DNA from: Sulfurospirillum diekertiae | Lineage (GTDB): Bacteria; Campylobacterota; Campylobacteria; Campylobacterales; Sulfurospirillaceae | DNA: 64,000 nt | Direction of reading: 5' to 3' | Assembly (NCBI RefSeq): GCF_011769985.2 | Contig: NZ_CP039734.2 | Span: forward strand, 806,001 to 870,000 | Part shown: positions 1 through 7,814 of the stretch, one piece after another | How positions within the stretch are numbered: the first letter of the stretch is position 1 | How the letters are laid out: each line of letters begins with the position of its first letter | The notes under the pieces: model-generated | What the model was told of the DNA's origin: nothing | Database searches by the model: none | The model's input: only the letters and a program-made list of their open reading frames with translations | Translations under genes and position numbers: made by a program

Positions 1-381
1 CCAACATCATACTCAACAGTGTCTGCTGGTGAGTCAAAAACGATTCAAAGGTCGTTTGAAAATGCACCTCCGTTGATTCCACATGATGTGGAAGGAATGC
101 TCGATATGACGAAAGAGAACAATGCGTGTACGGGTTGCCACATGCCTGAAGTTGCTGAGGCAGTGAAAGCGACTCCGATTCCGAAGTCTCACTTTTTCGA
201 TATGAGAACGCAAAAAGTGCTTACAGAGATGAGTTCTGCACGCTATAACTGTTCAGCATGTCATGTGCCTCAATCTGCCAACGAGCCTTTGGTTCAAAAT
301 AATTTTAAACCAGACTATCGTAAAGAGAGTGAGAAAAGTCGTTCAAACCTCATTGATAACCTTAATGAAGGTGTGAAGTAG
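1..381 (+). CDS. napB: Periplasmic nitrate reductase small subunit NapB (5' partial)
   Basis: Di-heme c-type cytochrome that passes electrons to the catalytic subunit NapA in the periplasm. Two CxxCH haem-binding motifs are visible (CTGCH and CSACH), separated by about 40 residues, as in NapB. The reading frame is open from base 1, so the start codon and signal peptide lie outside the window; the GTG at 19 is only an internal valine. The gene is followed after 2 nt by napF, then napL and napD, which is the gene order of epsilonproteobacterial nap operons. The identification rests on the haem motifs plus this context. Confidence 0.92.
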   Translation, partial: PTSYSTVSAGESKTIQRSFENAPPLIPHDVEGMLDMTKENNACTGCHMPEVAEAVKATPIPKSHFFDMRTQKVLTEMSSARYNCSACHVPQSANEPLVQNNFKPDYRKESEKSRSNLIDNLNEGVK

Positions 382-383
382 CC

Positions 384-902
384 ATGACAAATGGTAGCAG
401 AAGAGGGGTTTTTACCTCTCTTTTTGGTAACAAAAAGGCGCAAAAAAATCAAAATGAGTTGTGTGTGCGCCCTCCTTACCATCATGTGGGGTATGACTTT
501 TTGGATCATTGCGTTACATGTAAAGATACGCCTTGCATGAATGCGTGTGAAGAAAAGATTATCGTCCTCTCTGCTGCCACCCATATCCCTTACTTAGACT
601 TTACCAAAGGTGGATGTACCTTTTGTGAAGCGTGCGCAAGGGCGTGCCCAAGTGGTGTTTTAAGTCTTACATGTAACGATGAAAAAGATTTACATGTAAA
701 AGCGAAGATTGATATAATAGCCTGTATGGCATGGCATCAAAGTCTGTGCAATAGCTGTTTGGATGCGTGTGAACCTAGAGCCATTCAATTTTTAGGGCTT
801 TGGAAACCGCAAATAGAGATGGATGTCTGTAATGGATGTGGCATGTGCGTCGGTATCTGCCCCAGTAGTGCGATTATAATCCAAGAGGAGAAAAAGACAT
901 GA
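384..902 (+). CDS. napF: NapF-type polyferredoxin
   Basis: A 172-residue cytoplasmic-type ferredoxin with four Cys-rich clusters: a CxxCx4CxxxC motif near residue 46, CTFCEACARACP near 73, a third Cys group near 113-128 and CNGCGMCVGICP near 149. This suits NapF, thought to help electron supply to or maturation of NapA. It begins 2 nt after napB and overlaps napL by 4 nt, so it is part of the operon. Three copies of the TTACATGTAA palindrome (514-523, 667-676, 690-699) lie inside it and are translated as Val-Thr-Cys-Lys, Leu-Thr-Cys-Asn and Leu-His-Val-Lys, the densest intragenic cluster in the window. Confidence 0.88.
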   Translation: MTNGSRRGVFTSLFGNKKAQKNQNELCVRPPYHHVGYDFLDHCVTCKDTPCMNACEEKIIVLSAATHIPYLDFTKGGCTFCEACARACPSGVLSLTCNDEKDLHVKAKIDIIACMAWHQSLCNSCLDACEPRAIQFLGLWKPQIEMDVCNGCGMCVGICPSSAIIIQEEKKT

Positions 903-1846
903 AATTATTTCTGTTTCTAAATCTCTTGACAAGTGTGCTGTTAAGTGCAGCGTTAGTACCAGAACGAACAATAGAAACTGCTGGAACGGTGCAGCACATA
1001 GCTTTGGTTGAGGGAAAGATCATCGCAGGAACAAGCGCAGGAACTCTTGAGGTGTATCAACTGAGTGATGCGACCAAACTTTCTCAAACCAAATTTCCGA
1101 ATATAAAAGATTTTACTGGCGATGAAGTTGCTCCTAAAGTTTTTTCAGTTGATATGCTAGGCAACACGCTTCTTGCTGTCGTTCAAGCCAGTAACGGTGC
1201 GCGTGAGTTATACCTTATAGAAGAGGGTAAGCCTAAAGTGCTCATAGACGCTACGGCTAATCTTTTCATCTCCAAAGCACAATTTGTCGATAAAAAGCAC
1301 ATTTTGGTGGCACTTCTCAGTAATGAGATTTTTTTGTGGGACATTCAAACGAAAAAAGAGATTTACCGCATTCAACCTTCCTCTTCACACTTTAGCGATT
1401 TTGCATTGAATGAAACAAAAAGTAGGGTTGCAAGTGCATGTGAGTCGGGTGAAATCACTCTCTTTGATGTTTTAAGTGGCAAAATCACTCAAGTGCTCAA
1501 AGGCGGTAATGTGGACAATGTTTATACTGTGGATTTTAAAAAAGATAAAGTGCTCTGTGCGGGTCAAGACAGACGTGGCATTGTTTACACTCTTCAAAAT
1601 AGCACGTATGAACGATTTGATGGCTCGTTTCTCATCTATGCGGGAGCACTGAGTCCTAGCGTAACGTTGGGTGCGTTTGCCTTTAATGAACAGAATGATA
1701 TTGTTGTGTTTGATCTTGCCACAAAAGCGAAAGTTCATACGCTTAAAGGGCAAAAAAGTACGCTCAATACCATCATCTTTGCGACGGAGAAAGAGCTTGT
1801 CAGTAGCAGTGACGATCAATTTATTATGATTTGGAGAATCCCATGA
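899..1846 (+). CDS. napL: NapL, periplasmic beta-propeller-like nap protein
   Basis: A 315-residue protein with an N-terminal signal peptide (Lys, then a hydrophobic run, ending near Ala18-Leu) and repeated WD40-like blade sequences, for example the FLWDIQTKK and FMIWRIP segments. Epsilonproteobacterial nap operons carry napL at this position; its exact role is unsettled, though it is linked to NapA maturation or activity. ATG at 899 overlaps the napF stop by 4 nt, and the stop (TGA, 1844-1846) overlaps the napD start. The assignment depends largely on position plus the propeller-like sequence. Confidence 0.82.
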   Translation: MKLFLFLNLLTSVLLSAALVPERTIETAGTVQHIALVEGKIIAGTSAGTLEVYQLSDATKLSQTKFPNIKDFTGDEVAPKVFSVDMLGNTLLAVVQASNGARELYLIEEGKPKVLIDATANLFISKAQFVDKKHILVALLSNEIFLWDIQTKKEIYRIQPSSSHFSDFALNETKSRVASACESGEITLFDVLSGKITQVLKGGNVDNVYTVDFKKDKVLCAGQDRRGIVYTLQNSTYERFDGSFLIYAGALSPSVTLGAFAFNEQNDIVVFDLATKAKVHTLKGQKSTLNTIIFATEKELVSSSDDQFIMIWRIP

Positions 1847-2196
1847 ATATTTCAAGTATTGTGATACAAACGAAGCCTTTACATGTAAAAGAGATTATTG
1901 CGATTTGTGAGGCGAGTGATTTTTGTGACTACCATTTTCATGACGAGCAAACTGGCAAAATTATTGTCACGATTGAGGGTGCAGACCTTGACGAAGAGAT
2001 GGCGAAAATGAAAAAAATTGAGCAGATTCCTCATGTCATTTGCGCTGATATGATGATGGCTTACAGTGAAGATGAGCTCGACGCGGAAAGAGAAAAGCTA
2101 GCGCAATCCCCTAGTGTACCAGATATTCTCAACGATGAAACGGTTGCCCTCAAAGATATTGTCTATAAGGGTGATTTGAAAAAGAAAATCAACTAA
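1843..2196 (+). CDS. napD: NapD chaperone for NapA
   Basis: Small cytoplasmic chaperone (117 residues from ATG 1843) that in known systems binds the Tat signal peptide of NapA and controls its export. The sequence starts MNISSIVIQ, typical of the ferredoxin-fold NapD family, and contains the acidic middle typical of epsilon NapD. The frame also has an upstream TTG at 1831, but ATG 1843 gives the usual N terminus and a 4-nt ATGA overlap with napL, favouring translational coupling. A TTACATGTAA palindrome at 1879-1888 is read as Leu-His-Val-Lys near residue 14. Confidence 0.85.
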   Translation: MNISSIVIQTKPLHVKEIIAICEASDFCDYHFHDEQTGKIIVTIEGADLDEEMAKMKKIEQIPHVICADMMMAYSEDELDAEREKLAQSPSVPDILNDETVALKDIVYKGDLKKKIN

Positions 2197-2205
2197 GGAA
2201 GGGTT

Positions 2206-2742
2206 ATGCAAACGACGTATCAGATGTTTATTGAAACTATTGTGCCAAGTGATGAGCTTATTGTCTCTCGTACCGATTTGCATGGAAACATAACCTACGC
2301 CAATGAAACGTTTGCCCATATTTCGGGCTATGAGATTGATGAACTCATTGGAAAGCCCCATAACATCGTTCGTCATCCCGATATGCCTCATTCCGTTTTC
2401 AGGACACTCTGGCAGACTTTGAAGCAAGAGCAGATGTGGAAAGGGTATGTCAAAAATCTGCGAAAAGATGGCGGTTACTACTGGGTTTACGCCGAAATTT
2501 CGGGTGTCTATAAAGATGGCGTATTGGTTGAATACAAATCATTGCGAGCACCTATAGAAGAAGAGACGAAAATTAAGATGCAGCGCGAATATGATGAAAA
2601 ATGTGAAAAAGAAGAGGGAAAAAGCCGAGTTGTTGTCTATTTGAAAAGCGATATTGTTCATAAAGTTGAAACACTTGCACGTGAAAAAGCCTGTTTAGGC
2701 GATACGATCATGAATGACATTTTAAGCGATTCCCTCTTTTAA
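2206..2742 (+). CDS. PAS-domain protein, Aer-like sensor module
   Basis: A 178-residue soluble protein. Residues about 15-115 form a PAS domain with the motif GKPHNIVRHPDMP followed by WKGYVKNLRKDGGYYWVYA, the signature of redox- or flavin-binding aerotaxis (Aer-type) PAS domains. The last ~60 residues are charged and probably helical, with no kinase, receptor or GGDEF output domain. It begins 9 nt after napD and is probably co-transcribed with the nap operon, suggesting a link between nitrate respiration and redox sensing. Closely similar PAS segments occur in the proteins at 25.7-26.7 kb and 38.6-40.8 kb. The partner is unknown. Confidence 0.75.
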   Translation: MQTTYQMFIETIVPSDELIVSRTDLHGNITYANETFAHISGYEIDELIGKPHNIVRHPDMPHSVFRTLWQTLKQEQMWKGYVKNLRKDGGYYWVYAEISGVYKDGVLVEYKSLRAPIEEETKIKMQREYDEKCEKEEGKSRVVVYLKSDIVHKVETLAREKACLGDTIMNDILSDSLF

Positions 2743-2826
2743 TTCCTCCCTCTGGGTTGAAGTTGACCCTTCAATCCTCCCCATGATTTCATTAAGACTA
2801 AATCCTAGCCATTTTTATTTATGATT

Positions 2827-2880
2827 TTATAATTAATAAAAGTATATTCTTATAATTATATTTAGTATAAATTATAATTA
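2827..2880 (+). promoter_or_regulatory. Three 22-23 bp spaced TTATAATTA repeats
   Basis: The 9-mer TTATAATTA occurs at 2827-2835, 2850-2858 and 2872-2880, that is every 23 and 22 bp, about two helical turns, ending just before the ribosome-binding site of the SLAC1-type gene. The array could be an operator cluster, although the region is very AT-rich and the repeats also resemble -10 boxes. An imperfect hairpin near 2757-2781 precedes it and may terminate the nap transcript. Confidence 0.4.
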
Positions 2881-2889
2881 GGAGTGTCA

Positions 2890-3858
2890 ATGGATGAGGT
2901 TCTTACGTGCGAGAACAGTAGAGTAAAATTTTTCCCTATCATGATGTATGCGATGGTTATGGGAATGAGTGGTTTAACGATTATGTACCAAAAAGCTGCC
3001 CTTTGGTTAGGCTTTACGGATATGATTGGTCATCTCTTAATGATGGTTTCAACCACATTATTTGTTGTTATTTCTCTCATCTATCTTAGTAAATACATCA
3101 AATATGCACCCATGGTAAAAAAAGAGTTTTCACACCCCATTAGACTCAATTTTTTTGCAGCGATTTCGATTTCTATGTTAATGCTAGCGATTATTTATAA
3201 AGAGGTCAATGTCAATGTCGCTTCCATGTTTTGGTATGCAGGAACGGTTTTGCATTTTTACCTTACCATGTACACGATCTCTTTTTGGATCAATAATAAT
3301 CAAGAACTAGACCACTCTAATCCTGCATGGTTTATTCCTGTGGTGGGCAATGTCCTTGTTCCTGTGGGCGGTGTAGGGTTTGCAAGCCAAGGGGTTCTGA
3401 TGTACTTTTTTAGCTGTGGTATCTTTTTTTGGGTAATTCTGTTTGCTATTTTGCTCAATCGTATTATTTTTCACCATCAATTAGCCGTAAAGTTTATGCC
3501 AACGATGTTTATTCTTATCGCTCCACCCGCGGTTGGCTTTCTGGCATACTACAAAATGTACGGTGTGATTGATGTTTTTGCCACGATGTTGTTCAATCTT
3601 GCCCTTTTCTTTACGCTTTTGGTCGCTTTTATGTACAAAAATTTCATTAAAATCAAATTTTTCATCTCTTGGTGGGCCTTTGTTTTTCCCCTTGCAGCTA
3701 TGAGTATCAGCGCGATGTTAATGTATCATGAAACTAAAGATGTTATACTTTTATCACTCTCGTATGTGATGGTTGGTGTGACAACAATGGTCATCTCTGT
3801 TGTGATGTATCAAACGGTATCGCATGTGCTCAAAGGTGAAATCTGCGTACAAGAGTAA
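2890..3858 (+). CDS. SLAC1/TehA-family ten-helix membrane channel
   Basis: A 322-residue integral membrane protein with about ten hydrophobic helices and the family segment NPAWFIPVVGNVLVPVGG. The SLAC1/TehA family (C4-dicarboxylate transporter/malic acid transport fold) includes anion channels and tellurite-resistance proteins; the substrate here cannot be told. An in-frame GTG at 2884 exists, but GGAG at 2881-2884 is well spaced for ATG 2890. The triple TTATAATTA repeat lies directly upstream, so regulated expression is likely. A small conserved-looking protein follows 24 nt downstream. Confidence 0.8.
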   Translation: MDEVLTCENSRVKFFPIMMYAMVMGMSGLTIMYQKAALWLGFTDMIGHLLMMVSTTLFVVISLIYLSKYIKYAPMVKKEFSHPIRLNFFAAISISMLMLAIIYKEVNVNVASMFWYAGTVLHFYLTMYTISFWINNNQELDHSNPAWFIPVVGNVLVPVGGVGFASQGVLMYFFSCGIFFWVILFAILLNRIIFHHQLAVKFMPTMFILIAPPAVGFLAYYKMYGVIDVFATMLFNLALFFTLLVAFMYKNFIKIKFFISWWAFVFPLAAMSISAMLMYHETKDVILLSLSYVMVGVTTMVISVVMYQTVSHVLKGEICVQE

Positions 3859-3882
3859 ACAACACTTTACAAGGAAAATTAG

Positions 3883-4269
3883 ATGGAAAAAACACTTTTT
3901 TTAGATCAATATCCTATTCATTCACTAACCCTGAAGAAAGAAGGATTTCGTTATCAGCATATGTCTCAAATCGTTGATTATTTTAAAGAGAAGATCAACG
4001 CTGATCCTGTGGCGCACTTTATCGCAATTTTTGACCATTATGCCCATACAAAAGCACTGGGTGGAGAGATGATGGAAGGGCTCAAAGATGTTCAAAATGT
4101 TATTTTTTGTTTTGGAAAAACTATCCAAAATACCAAAATCGTAGCAGTCCGTCCACGAAGTATCGGAATCTGTGAGTTTGAAGATCGCTTTGTGATTGAA
4201 TTTATGGAAGCACCCAAAGAGGAGATTCATACGATTATGCAACTGTGGATAAAAGCCTTGGTAGCTTAA
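3883..4269 (+). CDS. Conserved hypothetical protein (DUF6858-like)
   Basis: A 128-residue soluble protein without signal peptide or membrane segment. It resembles a small epsilonproteobacterial family I associate with DUF6858, but I recognise no catalytic motif. It follows the SLAC1-type gene by 24 nt and is convergent with the DUF134 gene, whose stop is 1 nt away. The pairing with the membrane channel suggests an operon; no function can be assigned. Confidence 0.6.
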   Translation: MEKTLFLDQYPIHSLTLKKEGFRYQHMSQIVDYFKEKINADPVAHFIAIFDHYAHTKALGGEMMEGLKDVQNVIFCFGKTIQNTKIVAVRPRSIGICEFEDRFVIEFMEAPKEEIHTIMQLWIKALVA

Positions 4270-4270
4270 A

Positions 4271-4861
4271 CTACCAAAGTGCCGTAATCTCTTCGTCTGT
4301 AATTTCTTCTTTTAAAAGCACGGGTATTCCTTTTGTGGAAAGCATGCTTTTAAATCCTTGCCCAATGGTTCCCGTGACAAATACATTGACACGTTGATTG
4401 ACAAAAAGCTCTGTTAAGACTAAAGGGGGTTTCATCTGGTTAGATGTCAGAGGATTTGGAATCATCTGGTGCTCACTAATGTGGTGATTTTCAAGTGTAA
4501 AAAAATGAATATATCTACTTTTAGGGCTCAAAGAGCTATAAGGGGAGGTTTCATTTTCACTGCAGAGTGCAACCACATAACGCTCTTTCGTATTTTCCAG
4601 ATGTAACGTATGTCCACCCAGTAGTGCTAAAGCCACCTTATTTCGAGCAGATTTAATAATACGTGCAAACGTAGGGCGAGAAACTTCCATCTTTGCTGCA
4701 GCCTCTTCTTGATACAACTCCAATAAATCCATAAGATAAAGCGCTTCCACCTCTTCGGATAAAAGTGTGATCGTCTCTTGATGTGTTTGAAATTCACGAG
4801 GGTTAAATTGGCAACACGGCGGTCTGAATGAAGTAAACCGTTTGCATTTTTGCCGTGGCAT
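4271..4861 (-). CDS. DUF134 DNA-binding domain fused to a NifX/NifB-like domain
   Basis: A 196-residue protein. Residues 1-90 match the DUF134 family: MPRQKCKR start, then a helix-turn-helix around EEAAAKMEVSRPTFARI. Residues about 110-196 resemble the dinitrogenase iron-molybdenum cofactor (NifX/NifB C-terminal) fold, ending with the NVFVTGTIGQGFKSML segment. AAGGAG lies 7 nt before the ATG. It is read away from the promoter at 5078-5106, which controls two more NifX-like genes. I infer a transcription factor that senses a metal cluster or related ligand through its own NifX-like domain and regulates these neighbours. Confidence 0.75.
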   Translation of the reverse strand: MPRQKCKRFTSFRPPCCQFNPREFQTHQETITLLSEEVEALYLMDLLELYQEEAAAKMEVSRPTFARIIKSARNKVALALLGGHTLHLENTKERYVVALCSENETSPYSSLSPKSRYIHFFTLENHHISEHQMIPNPLTSNQMKPPLVLTELFVNQRVNVFVTGTIGQGFKSMLSTKGIPVLLKEEITDEEITALW

Positions 4862-5046
4862 AATTCTCCTTTACATGTATAGACTTTTTGCATAACCCAT
4901 TGAAAAAAGAGTATCGCTTATAGCACATCACTTTTTAAAACTAAAAACATCGCTGAAGCTAAAGGCTATGACTCAATTTTGAGTTTTAAAAATTAACGCA
5001 CTCTCAGCAAACTCTTTATCTTTTCAAGGGTCATACAAAAAGTTTA

Positions 5047-5128
5047 ATATGCTCATTATAACATGATTTAAAAATACTTGACATATGTCCATTATGAGAG
5101 TATTATTTTGAACATATGCTCATTAAGG
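5047..5128 (+). promoter_or_regulatory. Sigma70-type promoter with three ATATG(C/T)(T/C)CATTA operators
   Basis: A near-consensus promoter, TTGACA at 5078-5083, 17 bp spacer and TATTAT at 5101-5106, precedes the NifX-like genes. Three copies of an ATATGNNCATTA-like motif start at 5047, 5083 and 5114, spaced 36 and 31 bp. One lies upstream, one overlaps the -35 box and spacer, and one lies downstream of the -10, an arrangement suited to repression. The obvious candidate binder is the divergent DUF134-NifX protein. Confidence 0.65.
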
Positions 5129-5135
5129 AGTTTCA

Positions 5136-5522
5136 ATGATAGCAGTACCTGTTAAAACAGAAAAAGGCGATGTGATAGCACCCCTTTTTGGAAAAGCAAA
5201 CTATTTTAGTTTGATCGATGCGCAAGGTCATATAGCAACACGCGAATGCAGTGTTCAAGGAGGCATGAATGTTGTCCCTTGGTTACAAAATTTGGGCGTT
5301 AAAACGGTTTTACTCAATCACGTGGGCGAAAAACCTTTTCATGCACTTTTGGGTGCAGGCATCGATATTTATTATGTCGGTAAAGAGCGAATTATGCTCA
5401 AAGAGGCTTTGGATCAATTATATAAGGGCACACTTGAAAAAGTGACAGTTATGAATTATATGAAGCTTTTAGGCGATGACGGAGATCATCATGATAGTGG
5501 TGGTTGTGGCTGTGGGCACTAA
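5136..5522 (+). CDS. NifX/NifB-like dinitrogenase cofactor-family protein
   Basis: A 128-residue single-domain protein of the dinitrogenase iron-molybdenum cofactor biosynthesis family, with the typical N terminus (MIAVPVKTEKGDVIAPLFGKA) and a GVKTVLLNHVGEKPFHALLGAGI core. The C terminus is a His/Gly/Cys-rich tail, HHDSGGCGCGH, a plausible metal or cluster ligand set. AAGGAG precedes ATG 5136. No nif structural genes are visible, so a role in nitrogen fixation is not shown; many members act in other metal-cluster contexts. Confidence 0.8.
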   Translation: MIAVPVKTEKGDVIAPLFGKANYFSLIDAQGHIATRECSVQGGMNVVPWLQNLGVKTVLLNHVGEKPFHALLGAGIDIYYVGKERIMLKEALDQLYKGTLEKVTVMNYMKLLGDDGDHHDSGGCGCGH

Positions 5523-5565
5523 ACCATAAAATACAAAACTCTATTAACATAAAAAAGGATCGCAA

Positions 5566-5931
5566 ATGACAATTATATTTCCAACCATGAAAGACGAAGG
5601 GATTGGAGCAAAGAGAGGCGCACATTTTGGTAAGGCAACTTTTTATACAGCCGTTACGGTTGAAGATGGTGCGGTGAAAGAGGTCAAGGTGCATAAAAAC
5701 CCTGGTCACGTAACGGGAGGATGTGCGAATGCTGTGGCAAACATACAAGCTTTAGGTGCTGATACACTGGTAGTTTCAGGCATCGGTGGAGAGCCTTTGA
5801 AAAAGTTTTTAGCGGTGAATGTTTCTGTCTATTTTGATGATAAAAATGAAACGGTAGAAGATTCGTTAAGAGATTTTCTAGCCGGGAAAACAGCTAAAAT
5901 TGACCCAAACCATACGTGTGCTCACCATTAA
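5566..5931 (+). CDS. Second NifX/NifB-like cofactor-family protein
   Basis: A 121-residue paralogue-like protein of the same fold: RGAHFGKATFYTAVTVEDG, then a GGCANAVANIQALGADTLVVSGIGGEPLKKF core. It ends with CAHH, again a Cys/His tail. It lies 43 nt after the first NifX-like gene and is followed by a strong terminator, so the pair forms a two-gene operon. The likely role is binding or carrying a metal cofactor or cluster; specificity is unknown. Confidence 0.8.
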   Translation: MTIIFPTMKDEGIGAKRGAHFGKATFYTAVTVEDGAVKEVKVHKNPGHVTGGCANAVANIQALGADTLVVSGIGGEPLKKFLAVNVSVYFDDKNETVEDSLRDFLAGKTAKIDPNHTCAHH

Positions 5932-5942
5932 GTATTTTTGAA

Positions 5943-5976
5943 TTTCTGCAAGGAAGTGTTCTTGCAGAAATTTTTT
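5943..5976 (+). terminator. Intrinsic terminator after the NifX-like pair
   Basis: Perfect 10-bp arms (TTTCTGCAAG at 5943-5952 and CTTGCAGAAA at 5961-5970) with an 8-nt loop, followed directly by a T run. It closes the two-gene operon. Confidence 0.9.
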
Positions 5977-6064
5977 GGATCACACTTTATAACCAGATAA
6001 CAATGTGTATTTTTAATTAATATTTATTATTATTTAGTTATAATTTTGAAAAGGTTGATTTAAA

Positions 6065-6274
6065 ATGCAATGGGTTAAACAGATCGTTTTTTTCTACCGT
6101 GATGGTTTTAAACAGATGCGCGTTGGCAAACAGCTCTGGCTCATTATTGCCATCAAGTTTTTCCTTTTTTTTGTTGTTTTAAAGCTCTTCTTCTTCCCCA
6201 ATATCCTCCAAACACACTTTTCAAATGACATGCAAAGAGCAGACTCCGTGCTGGAACATTTGATGCAAAAATAA
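6065..6274 (+). CDS. DUF4492 small membrane protein next to cydA
   Basis: A 69-residue protein with one strong membrane helix (about residues 23-43) and basic N-terminal residues, matching the DUF4492 family usually found just upstream of cytochrome bd genes in Campylobacterota and Bacteroidetes. It starts the cyd operon, 12 nt before cydA, after an AT-rich leader with a TATAAT at 6039-6044. A role in assembly or stability of the bd oxidase is likely by context but not proven. Confidence 0.8.
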   Translation: MQWVKQIVFFYRDGFKQMRVGKQLWLIIAIKFFLFFVVLKLFFFPNILQTHFSNDMQRADSVLEHLMQK

Positions 6275-6286
6275 AAGGTATTTCCG

Positions 6287-7813
6287 ATGGATCACACACT
6301 TCTTGTTGAGTTGTCGCGTGCGCAATTTGCGCTTACGGCACTGTATCACTGGCTTTTTGTCCCGCTTACGTTAGGACTTTCATTTATTATCGCTATTATG
6401 GAGAGCATTTACGTCAAGACAAAAAATCCTGAGTGGAAAAAATTGACGAAATTTTGGATGGCGCTCTTTGCGATCAATTTTGCGATCGGTCTTGCGACGG
6501 GCATCATCTTAGAGTTTGAATTTGGTACCAACTGGTCAAATTACTCATGGATCGTGGGTGATCTTTTTGGCGCACCGCTTGCGATTGAGGGCATTATGGC
6601 ATTCTTCTTGGAATCAACCTTTTTTGCCGTCATGTTTTTTGGTTGGGAGAAAGTTTCGCCTAAAATGCACCTTTTTTCCACATGGCTTGTGGCGATTGGC
6701 TCGAACCTTTCAGCACTTTGGATTTTGGTTGCCAATGGGTGGATGCAACACCCTGTGGGGATGGAGTTTAACCTTGAGCGTGCGCGCTTTGAGATGAAAA
6801 GTTTTGCCGATGTTCTCTTCAACCCAAACGCCGTTTCCAAATTTTTACACACGATCGGCAGTGGTTATGTGATGGGCTCCCTCTTTGTCGTGGGGGTAAG
6901 CAGTTGGTTCTTACTCAAAAATCGCCATACGCTTTTCGCCAAACGCAGCATCATCGTGGGCGCTTCTTTTGGATTTTTGGCTTCCATTTTCTTGCTGGTT
7001 ACAGGCGATGAATCCGCGCATCAAATAGCACAAAGCCAGCCGACCAAACTGGCTGCGATGGAAGGACTTTACGATGGAAAACATCGAGCAGGCATTGTGG
7101 CGATCGGTCAGTTGAATACGAACAAAAAAATTGGCGATACGCAAGATGAATTTATCTGGTCGATTGAGATTCCTTACGCACTCTCTTTTCTAGGCTTTCA
7201 CAACATCAACGCATTTGTTCCGGGCATTGATGACCTCGTACTTGGAAACACAACACTGGGTATTGAACCTGCTCAAAGCAAACTGGACAAGGGCAAACAG
7301 GCGTTAGAGGCGTTGCGTACCTACAAAGAAGCGCAGCAGATGAACAATGTTCCAACTCAAGAAGAAGCTTTAGCACTGTTTCGCACCAATGAGTCTTATT
7401 TGGGCTATGGCTACTTAGACAAACCCGAAAAAATCATCCCGCCCGTTGCGTTAACGTTTTACAGCTTTCACATCATGGTGGGGCTTGGCAGTTGGTTTTT
7501 GGCACTCTTCTTTTTCGTACTCTACTTTAGTATGATCGGCAAGATTGGGAGCAAAAAACTCCTGCTTTACGCGGGGCTTTTTTCCATTCCGTTGGGCTAC
7601 ATCGCAGGTGAAGCGGGTTGGATTGTCGCAGAAGTTGGCAGGCAGCCGTGGGCGATTCAGGGCATGCTTCCTGTGGGCATGGCAAGTTCGCACATTGATG
7701 AAGTCTCAGTCATGATCACACTAGGGCTTTTTGCGATTATCTTTACCGCACTTTTAATTGCGGAAGTGAAGATTATGCTCAAACAAATTACAATCGGACC
7801 TGAGGAGGCATAA
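6287..7813 (+). CDS. cydA: Cytochrome bd quinol oxidase subunit I
   Basis: A 508-residue integral membrane protein with the CydA N terminus (LSRAQFALTALYHWLFVPLTLGLS), in which His is a haem b595 ligand candidate, and the conserved GEAGWIVAEVGRQPWAIQG segment. It oxidises quinol and reduces oxygen to water at the cytoplasmic membrane with cydB. The quinol-binding loop region (about residues 250-380) is of ordinary length. It is co-transcribed with DUF4492, cydB and a 41-codon ORF. Whether it is cyanide-insensitive (CioA-like) cannot be decided by eye. Confidence 0.95.
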   Translation: MDHTLLVELSRAQFALTALYHWLFVPLTLGLSFIIAIMESIYVKTKNPEWKKLTKFWMALFAINFAIGLATGIILEFEFGTNWSNYSWIVGDLFGAPLAIEGIMAFFLESTFFAVMFFGWEKVSPKMHLFSTWLVAIGSNLSALWILVANGWMQHPVGMEFNLERARFEMKSFADVLFNPNAVSKFLHTIGSGYVMGSLFVVGVSSWFLLKNRHTLFAKRSIIVGASFGFLASIFLLVTGDESAHQIAQSQPTKLAAMEGLYDGKHRAGIVAIGQLNTNKKIGDTQDEFIWSIEIPYALSFLGFHNINAFVPGIDDLVLGNTTLGIEPAQSKLDKGKQALEALRTYKEAQQMNNVPTQEEALALFRTNESYLGYGYLDKPEKIIPPVALTFYSFHIMVGLGSWFLALFFFVLYFSMIGKIGSKKLLLYAGLFSIPLGYIAGEAGWIVAEVGRQPWAIQGMLPVGMASSHIDEVSVMITLGLFAIIFTALLIAEVKIMLKQITIGPEEA

Positions 7814-7814
7814 G

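Noticed and set aside
5136-5931. Nitrogen fixation locus
   Set aside because: Only NifX-like small proteins are present; no nifHDK, nifE, nifN or full nifB is visible.
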